A DNA stretch of 26,297 nt. Origin: Allomeiothermus sp035760705. Lineage in GTDB: Bacteria > Deinococcota > Deinococci > Deinococcales > Thermaceae. The notes below the pieces were generated by a model, which ran no database searches, was not told the DNA's origin, and saw only the letters and a list, made by a program, of their open reading frames with translations. Each line of letters starts with the position of its first letter. Positions within the stretch are counted from its first letter, which is position 1. The position numbers and the translations under genes are program-made. The DNA is taken from contig DASTSL010000075.1 in NCBI GenBank assembly GCA_035760705.1, positions 1 to 26,297 on the forward strand, written 5' to 3'. Positions 20,993 through 26,297 of the stretch are shown piece after piece.

Positions 20993-21922
20993 GTGCCGCA
21001 AAAAATCATCTACGACTGCGACCCCGGTCACGACGACGCCATCGCCATGATGCTGGCCCTGGCGAGCCCGGAACTCGAGGTGCTGGGTGTGACCGTCGTC
21101 TATGGCAACGTGGGCCTCGAGCGCACCGCCCGCAATGCCCTGGTGGTGCGGGAAATCCTGGGGGCTGAGGTTCCGATCTATGCCGGGGCCGACCGGCCCC
21201 TGGTGCGCGACCGGATCAGCGCCGAGGCCGTCCACGGGGTATCGGGGCTGGACGGGCCACACCTGCTTGAGCCCAGGCGGGGCCTCGAGCAAAAGCATGC
21301 GGTTCCCTTCATCATCGAGACCGTGCTGGCCCATCCCGGCGAGGTGATCCTGGTGCCCACCGGCTCGCTCACCAACCTGGCGCTGGCGCTGCGGCTCGAG
21401 CCCAAGATCGCCGGGCTCATCCCGCAGATCGTGCTGATGGGGGGCTCGCTGGACACCGGCAACTGGACCCCCGCCGCCGAGTTCAACATCCTCTGCGACC
21501 CCCACGCCGCCCGGATCGTCTTCGAATCGGGCATCCCCATCGTAATGTTCGGCCTCAACCTGACCCACCAGGCCATCGCCACCCCCAGCCGGGTCGAGCG
21601 CTTCCGGGCATTGGGAAAGCCGGTGGGCGAGATTACCGCTCAGCTGCTCGAGTTCTTCCGCGAGCACCACAAGGCCCGCTACGGCTGGGACGGGGCCGCC
21701 CTGCACGACCCCTGCGCGGTGGCCTACTTGATCCGGCCCGAACTTTTCAAGACCCAGGCCATGCACGTGGCCATCGAGACCGCCGAAGGGCTCGATTTTG
21801 GCCGTACCGTCTGCGATCGCTGGAACGTCACCGGCCAACCCGCTAACGCCCTGGTGGGGCTCGAGGTGGACGCCGAGGGATTCTTCGACCTGCTGGTGGA
21901 GCGCATCGGCAGGTATCGCTAA
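20993..21922 (+). CDS. Nucleoside hydrolase (IunH/Rih family)
   Basis: The 309-residue protein carries the calcium-binding DCDPGHDDA motif that defines the family (D8, D10, D14, D15), followed by VTVVYGNV, HGVSGLDG, VPTGSLTNLALAL, VLMGGSLDTGNW, EFNILCDPHAA and the second calcium aspartate in LHDPCAVAYL. Such enzymes split ribonucleosides into ribose and base by breaking the N-glycosidic bond, in purine or pyrimidine salvage. The specificity (inosine-uridine or pyrimidine-specific) is not readable with confidence. There is no signal peptide. GTG 20993 is the start because it places MPQKIIYDCDPG at the usual family N-terminus and has a -10 box 6 nt upstream. It is flanked by two paralogous genes of unknown function. 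Confidence 0.94.
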   Translation: MPQKIIYDCDPGHDDAIAMMLALASPELEVLGVTVVYGNVGLERTARNALVVREILGAEVPIYAGADRPLVRDRISAEAVHGVSGLDGPHLLEPRRGLEQKHAVPFIIETVLAHPGEVILVPTGSLTNLALALRLEPKIAGLIPQIVLMGGSLDTGNWTPAAEFNILCDPHAARIVFESGIPIVMFGLNLTHQAIATPSRVERFRALGKPVGEITAQLLEFFREHHKARYGWDGAALHDPCAVAYLIRPELFKTQAMHVAIETAEGLDFGRTVCDRWNVTGQPANALVGLEVDAEGFFDLLVERIGRYR

Positions 21923-21938
21923 GGTAACGCCAAACGCA
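21918..21938 (+). repeat. Short 7-nt periodic array at a stop codon
   Basis: Three heptamers read GCTAAGG, TAACGCC and AAACGCA. The first contains the nucleoside hydrolase TAA. On the other strand the last two read TGCGTTT and GGCGTTA, nearly identical to units in the array at 16400-16434. Confidence 0.45.
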
Positions 21939-22026
21939 GTGGCTCACCGGGTACGCTCGGGCAGTCCGGGAAAGCTTGCCCAGAAATCACAGCTCGAGTG
22001 TAAAAACCGGATTAAATTTGAAGTTG

Positions 22027-22056
22027 CTCGGGGGGCGGGTTTGCTCGAGCCCCGAG
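22027..22056. other. Hairpin upstream of paralogue B
   Basis: CTCGGGG (22027-22033) pairs with CCCCGAG (22050-22056) across a 16-nt loop. There is no T-tract. It may end the nucleoside hydrolase transcript or be a fortuitous GC-rich palindrome. Confidence 0.3.
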
Positions 22057-22136
22057 GGTCATCCGTACTCCTCCGACCTCGACCCCAGGAGCCCTTCTGA
22101 CCGTTGAATCTTCGCGCCGTGCTATCGCCCGTCTTC

Positions 22137-23051
22137 ATGGAAGAACTCGTCACCAACGCCCCCGCCTCCTGGCCCAAGGTGCGCCTCAAGGGGTTTATCC
22201 CCAGCAACCGCCCCGAGCACCGTAAAGCGAACCAACTCCACTTCGCCACCGCGGTGGAGGCCAGTTTTCGCGGCTCGGACGTCCAGGTGTTGGAAGCCGA
22301 CGTGATCCGCATCACGCCGGGGGGCGCGGTGCAGGTGCCCCTGCGGGTGCGAGACAAAGACGGCGACTATGACCTGTTCTTCTACGGCGACCCTGACCCC
22401 GAGGCCGCTGGGCACTACGAGGCGTTGCAAGCCCTAGCCCGCAAGACGGGCCGCTTCCGCCCGATCTTCTACAGCACCGACGACCTGACCCTGGTCTACC
22501 CCGACCCGCCCGCCGAACCGGTAGCGCGGCGGGACCGGCTCTACGTGAGCGCCTCGCTCTTTCCCAACAAGGGCCAGTACGCTATGTGGTGGGCCGACAA
22601 GCCCGGCGAGCGCTTCCTGCTCTCGCGTACCTACGAGATCTACGACCGCATCTACCACGAGGTGGCGGGCCTCGAGACCAGCGCCTTTGCCCAGATCCTG
22701 CTCGAGCTAGAGATGATCCAAGACGAGGAGGAGTTCGCCCTGATGACCTCGGTGCCCAACCGCATCGAAATCCCCCTGCTGGGTCCGGAGGGCGTACCGA
22801 TGGTGGCTTCCTTCTCGCCGGACCGGGGGATTCGCTTTCACCTGCACATGCGCCACGCCAACGCCGAGTACCGCGACGCTTTCCTCGAGCTATTCTTGGC
22901 CCGCATGAAGCTATGGAAGAAGGAAAGCCCCGCCACCCGGTTCACCATCGCCGACAGCTTGCCCCTGAACTGGTGGAGAAGCCTATGGAAGCGGCTGCAA
23001 GGCAACGAGGAGGAGCAGACCGCCGAGATCGTGGGGTCGCTGAACCGCTGA
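22137..23051 (+). CDS. Conserved hypothetical protein, paralogue B
   Basis: This 304-residue protein is the second member of an unnamed family represented at 19955-20884; the two can be aligned from NAPASWPKVR to the VGSL end with few gaps (for example FFYGDPDPEAAGHYEALQAL against FFYPEATPQAAAHYWALQEL). It is soluble and lacks a signal peptide. ATG 22137 is used because it starts just before the conserved core (MEELVTNAPASWPK); an in-frame TTG at 22104 with GGAG 13 nt upstream is a possible alternative. The even conservation of aromatic positions (GQYAMWW, FYSTDD, YEIYDRIYHE) suggests a folded binding or enzyme domain under selection. Function cannot be inferred from its neighbours with confidence. 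Confidence 0.75.
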   Translation: MEELVTNAPASWPKVRLKGFIPSNRPEHRKANQLHFATAVEASFRGSDVQVLEADVIRITPGGAVQVPLRVRDKDGDYDLFFYGDPDPEAAGHYEALQALARKTGRFRPIFYSTDDLTLVYPDPPAEPVARRDRLYVSASLFPNKGQYAMWWADKPGERFLLSRTYEIYDRIYHEVAGLETSAFAQILLELEMIQDEEEFALMTSVPNRIEIPLLGPEGVPMVASFSPDRGIRFHLHMRHANAEYRDAFLELFLARMKLWKKESPATRFTIADSLPLNWWRSLWKRLQGNEEEQTAEIVGSLNR

Positions 23052-23117
23052 CCCATCGCAGACTTCAGCAAAAACGAGCCGGGTGGAGTATTTTCGCGGC
23101 GATAGCCGGGTGGGTCA

Positions 23118-23204
23118 ACCAAGCGCGAAGTGGCCGTAACTGATGGTCAGCTGTAAGAGGTTGTCAGTGTGGGTGCGGAGGTGCGATTCTTCACTTTGTT
23201 CACA
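23118..23204 (-). repeat. Possible dispersed intergenic repeat
   Basis: Translated on the minus strand this stretch reads CEQSEESHLRT followed by HTDNLLQLTIS. The CE(R/Q)SEES pattern is a familiar by-product of short dispersed repeats (GTGAGCGAAGCGAAGAATC-like) in many bacterial genomes. Here the matching DNA is AACAAAGTGAAGAATC on the minus strand. Only one copy is in the window, so this is a hint. The remaining spacer (23052-23248) holds a 9-nt direct repeat GCCGGGTGG and nothing else recognised. Confidence 0.35.
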
Positions 23205-23248
23205 ACGACAGAGCGTCGGCCAAAGACGCTTGCCAGCCCTGATAAGGC

Positions 23249-25324
23249 TCAGGATTGAATCCCCAGCTTGTCCAGGACGAAGGCGTACTCGAGCGCGATC
23301 TCCTTTAGCCGGTCGTAGCGGCCCGAGGAGCCGCCGTGCCCGGCCCCCATGTGGGTTTTGAGGAGGAGGGTATTCGAATCGGTCTTGAGTTCGCGCAGCC
23401 GGGCCACCCACTTGGCGGGTTCCCAGTAGGCCACCCGGGGGTCGTTGAGGCCGGTGGTGACGAGGAGGTGCGGGTAGGCCTTGGCCGCTACGTTGTCGTA
23501 GGGGCTATAGGACTTCATGTAGGCGTAGAACTGGGGGTCTTGGGGGTTACCCCACTCGTCCCACTCGAGGGTGGTGAGGGGGATGCTGGCATCGAGCATG
23601 GTGGTGATCACGTCCACGAAGGGCACGTTCGCCACCACCACCCGGAAGAGGTCGGGGCACAGGTTGAGGATGGCCCCCATCAAGAGGCCGCCCGCGCTGG
23701 TTCCGGTGGCGGCGAGCTTTTCCGGGGTGGTGTAGCCGGTTCGAATGAGGTGCTCGGCGGAGTCGATGAAGTCGCTGAAGGTGTTTTTCTTCTCGAGCAG
23801 CTTGCCGCCCTCGTACCAGCCCCGGCCCATCTCGGCCCCCCCGCGCACGTGGGCGATGGCGAAGATCACCCCTCGCTCCAGCAGGGGCAGTCGGTTGGGG
23901 TTGAAGGTGGGGTCGGCACTCGAGCCGTAGGAGCCGTAAGCGTACAGGTAGAGCGGGGCCGGGCCTCCCTCGCGCGCCCCGCGCTTGTAGACCAGCGAGA
24001 GGGGGATTTGGGCTTTGTCCCGGGCGGTGGCCCAGACCCGTTCAGAGACGTACTGGCGCGGGTCGTAGCCGCCCAGCATCGGGTCTTGCTTGAGCACCCG
24101 GGAGGTCCGGGCGAAGAGGTCCAACTCGAGCACCGTCCGCGGCGTGACCAGCGACTGGTAGTGGACCAGCACCCTTTCGGTGTCGAAGACCCGGTTCTCG
24201 CCCAGCGTGAGCGTGTAGACCGGCTCGGAGAAGTCGAGCCGGTAGGTGACGCCGATGGCGAACTCGTGGACCCAGAGCTGGGTCAGGCCCCCCTCGCGGC
24301 CCGCCAGGATTAGGTGCCGGGCGAAGGGGTAGACGTTTTGCACATAGACCTCGGGTCGGTAGGGCAGGCCCTCGCGCCAGTTCTCCCGGCGGGGGTCGGC
24401 GATGGGCGCCCGCAACAGCCGGAAGTTCTGGGCGTTTTCGTTGCTGAGGATCAGGAAGTCGTCACCGTGATGCTCTAGCGTATACTCCACCCCGCGCACC
24501 CGGGGCGCGAAGACCTTCCAGGGGGATTCGGGTTGGGCGGTCTCGAGATGGCGCACCTCGTCGGTGGTAGTGCTGTTGGAGATGGCGAAGAGGAAGCGCC
24601 CGCTGCGCGATTTCGTGAGGTAGAGCCGATATGTGGGGTCGGACTCCTCGTAGAGCAAGGGGTCGCTGAAGGGGGCCGCGCCCAGGCGGTGGCGGTAAAG
24701 CTGGAAAGGCCGCTGGGCCGCGTCCATCTGGGTGTAGAAGAGGTACTGCCCCGTGGCGTCCCACTCCAGGCTGGCGTAGAGAAACACGTTGCCGATGCGG
24801 TCGGGCAGCAATTCGCCGCTCTGCAAGTCCTTGACGTAGACGGTGTAGCGGTCCGAGCCGTCCTCGTTTTGCAAGTAGGCCAGCAAGCGGTGGTCGGGGC
24901 TCGGTTTGAGCAGCGTGACCGAGAGAAAGGCCTTGCCCTCGGCCAGTTGGTTGAGGTCGAGGATGATTTCCTCCGGGGCGGCCTCGAGTTCGCCCCGGGA
25001 AACGGCTTTCTTGCGGCAGTGGATCTTGTACTGCTTGCCCTCCTCGGTGCGTGTGTAGTAGAAGTACAGCCCGTCCTGCACCGGGACTTCCAGGTCGGTC
25101 TGCTGGATCCTCGAGAGCATCTCCCGGTAGAGCCGTTCGCGCAGGGGCTCGAGGGGCCGGGTCACCTCTTCCAAGTAGGCGTTTTCGGCCTCCAAGTAGG
25201 CGATGGTCTCGGGGTTTTCCCGCTCCCGCAGCCAGTAATAGTCATCCAGGCGGGTATCGGCGTGCAGGGTGTGGGGGTGGGGAATGCGCCGGGCCCGGGG
25301 GGCCGGGTTAATCTCTGCGCTCAT
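23249..25324 (-). CDS. Prolyl oligopeptidase-family (S9A) serine peptidase, oligopeptidase B-like
   Basis: The 691-residue protein has the N-terminal seven-bladed propeller typical of S9 enzymes and a C-terminal alpha/beta hydrolase domain. The triad is visible: S543 in GTSAGGLLMG, D628 in GLNDPRVAYWEPAKW and H663 in HMGAGHGGSSGR. The texts PHTLHADTRLDDYYWLRER, YAYGSYGSSADPTFNP, HVRGGAEMGRGWYEGGKL and FSDFIDSAEHLI are those of oligopeptidase B (PtrB), which cuts short peptides after Arg/Lys, rather than true prolyl oligopeptidase. No signal peptide, so cytoplasmic peptide turnover. ATG 25324 is taken as start; in-frame ATG 25342 and GTG 25357 are alternatives, none with a good ribosome-binding site. 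Confidence 0.92.
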   Translation of the reverse strand: MSAEINPAPRARRIPHPHTLHADTRLDDYYWLRERENPETIAYLEAENAYLEEVTRPLEPLRERLYREMLSRIQQTDLEVPVQDGLYFYYTRTEEGKQYKIHCRKKAVSRGELEAAPEEIILDLNQLAEGKAFLSVTLLKPSPDHRLLAYLQNEDGSDRYTVYVKDLQSGELLPDRIGNVFLYASLEWDATGQYLFYTQMDAAQRPFQLYRHRLGAAPFSDPLLYEESDPTYRLYLTKSRSGRFLFAISNSTTTDEVRHLETAQPESPWKVFAPRVRGVEYTLEHHGDDFLILSNENAQNFRLLRAPIADPRRENWREGLPYRPEVYVQNVYPFARHLILAGREGGLTQLWVHEFAIGVTYRLDFSEPVYTLTLGENRVFDTERVLVHYQSLVTPRTVLELDLFARTSRVLKQDPMLGGYDPRQYVSERVWATARDKAQIPLSLVYKRGAREGGPAPLYLYAYGSYGSSADPTFNPNRLPLLERGVIFAIAHVRGGAEMGRGWYEGGKLLEKKNTFSDFIDSAEHLIRTGYTTPEKLAATGTSAGGLLMGAILNLCPDLFRVVVANVPFVDVITTMLDASIPLTTLEWDEWGNPQDPQFYAYMKSYSPYDNVAAKAYPHLLVTTGLNDPRVAYWEPAKWVARLRELKTDSNTLLLKTHMGAGHGGSSGRYDRLKEIALEYAFVLDKLGIQS

Positions 25325-25431
25325 GCGGCTATTTTTCACCATGGATGGGCTAAGCACAAAGTAGACTTGGATTGTTCAAGCAGAAGGCTATTCGGGCGAA
25401 CCGGCTTCTCGGGTTTTCGTGGGGGTGTTGG

Positions 25432-26297
25432 ATGAAGGTTCGGAGCTCGAGCCTTGTATGGCTTAGATGGGTTCAAACTGCGGTCGTATGGCTGGCGCTA
25501 AGCGCGGCGGGCTGGGGCCCGGGGGCGCTGGCCGCGGCCCCTAAGCACGTTCCTCCCGGCGTGGTGGTCAAACCCGGCGAGTATCTCTCCCTGCTGGGCA
25601 AGCGCTACGGGGTGAGCGTGGCCCAACTCAAGCGCTGGAACGGGCTCAGCAGCAACGTCATCCATCCCGGGCAGCGGCTACGGGTCCGGCCACCGGCCAC
25701 CTCGTTCTCGGTCAAGCTGGTCACCCGGCCCGTGCTGAAGGTTCCGGTGCTGGCTGTCCACATCAACCTGGCCCACCCCGAGGTGAGCATCCGGCCCCTG
25801 CTGCCCCCGCCGGGGGTGGGCCGGGGCGGGGAGGTGTTGCAACGCCTGGCCTGGCGTACCCGCCTGGTGGCCGCGATCAACGGGGGCTATTTTCACCCCC
25901 GCACCTTCTGGCCCGCCGGGGACTTGGTGGTGGGCGGGCATCAACTGATCAAGGGAAGCATCCAGACCGCGCTGGCCATCACCCCCGACAAGCGGGCCCG
26001 GGTGGTGGTGGGGCCGCAGACCTGGCGCGGCTACGAGACCGTGATCGCCAACGGGCCCTACATCCTGCGGGGGGGCCGGTTGGTGGTGGCTCCCCGGGCC
26101 GAGGGCTACAGCGACCCCGCCATCTGGCGCCGGGCCCGGCGCAGCGCGGTGGGCGTAGTCAACGAGCGCTACTTGATCTTCGTCAGCACCAAGATGGAGC
26201 TCACCCTCTCCGAGCTGGGCAAGGTGATGGCCAAGCTGGGGGCCAAGGAAACCATCGTGCTCGACGGGGGTTCCTCGACCGGGCTGGTCTGGAAGGG
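25432..26297 (+). CDS. Secreted LysM plus phosphodiester glycosidase domain protein, cut by window edge
   Basis: The frame is open from ATG 25432 to the right edge (288 codons). It begins with a signal peptide (MKVRSSSLVWLRWVQTAVVW, then LALSAAGWGPGALAA, cleavage around residue 34-36), followed by a LysM peptidoglycan-binding domain at about 45-86 (VVKPGEYLSLLGKRYG to VIHPGQRLRV). After that comes a NAGPA / phosphodiester glycosidase (DUF2233-like) domain: VAAINGGYFHPRTFWPAGDLVV, YETVIANGPYILRGG, RRSAVGVV and the catalytic-region text ETIVLDGGSSTGLV. In mammals this domain removes GlcNAc from phosphodiesters; in bacteria it is linked to cell-wall glycan or teichoic-type phosphodiesters. The protein should act in the envelope. 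GGGGGTG upstream is a moderate ribosome-binding site. Confidence 0.88.
   Translation, partial: MKVRSSSLVWLRWVQTAVVWLALSAAGWGPGALAAAPKHVPPGVVVKPGEYLSLLGKRYGVSVAQLKRWNGLSSNVIHPGQRLRVRPPATSFSVKLVTRPVLKVPVLAVHINLAHPEVSIRPLLPPPGVGRGGEVLQRLAWRTRLVAAINGGYFHPRTFWPAGDLVVGGHQLIKGSIQTALAITPDKRARVVVGPQTWRGYETVIANGPYILRGGRLVVAPRAEGYSDPAIWRRARRSAVGVVNERYLIFVSTKMELTLSELGKVMAKLGAKETIVLDGGSSTGLVWK

Noticed and set aside
1..26297. CRISPR arrays, rRNA operons and insertion sequences
   Set aside because: No regularly spaced identical direct repeats of 20-40 nt, no rRNA-like segments and no intact transposase were seen. The 7-nt arrays are too short and degenerate to be CRISPR repeats.

Overview
This window looks like chromosomal DNA of a thermophilic member of the Deinococcus-Thermus phylum, most likely Thermaceae and closest in feel to Meiothermus. 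The reasons are high GC, a very strong excess of the palindrome CTCGAG in genes and spacers, a PriA primosome protein without its helicase motifs, and many genes that have no Shine-Dalgarno sequence but carry a TANNNT -10 box 6-8 nt before the start codon, as expected for leaderless mRNAs. The genus assignment is an inference. No rRNA or tRNA gene, CRISPR array or intact insertion sequence was found.

Layout. 1-2425: a GNAT acetyltransferase (cut by the left edge), a possible 28-residue peptide followed by a terminator, a SAM methyltransferase, and an SDR-fold protein that has lost its catalytic residues. 2457-4654: a 23-codon reading frame coupled to nrdR, an orphan NarL-type regulator, and a cytoplasmic HtrA-like protease whose ribosome-binding site lies inside a perfect 12-bp hairpin. 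4780-5739: ilvE. 6121-10969: a sugar locus with a LacI-type regulator, a periplasmic binding protein resembling D-allose-binding AlsB, a permease, a single-domain ATPase and a D-tagatose/D-allulose 3-epimerase-family enzyme. Together these would import a (rare) ketose or allose-like sugar and epimerise it, under a repressor with its own TTGACA promoter and an AAACGTTT operator. 11182-12332: a graveyard of decayed small genes around an intact antitoxin-like gene. 12355-14553: priA (minus strand). 14748-19706: a RocB-like M20 peptidase, a short MFS transporter, a gene remnant and an orphan cytoplasmic molybdopterin oxidoreductase. 19955-23051: two paralogous genes of unknown function flanking a nucleoside hydrolase. 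23249-25324: an S9 oligopeptidase (minus). 25432-end: a secreted LysM plus phosphodiester-glycosidase protein, cut by the right edge.

The most unusual signal is a set of degenerate arrays with a 7-nt period in the spacers, often starting at or within a stop codon. Two of them lie inside short reading frames whose TGA overlaps the ATG of the next gene (nrdR and the sugar ATPase). The ATPase frame also starts on the permease stop codon, so it bridges the whole spacer. The second strong signal is the hairpin that hides the htrA ribosome-binding site, a candidate RNA thermometer.
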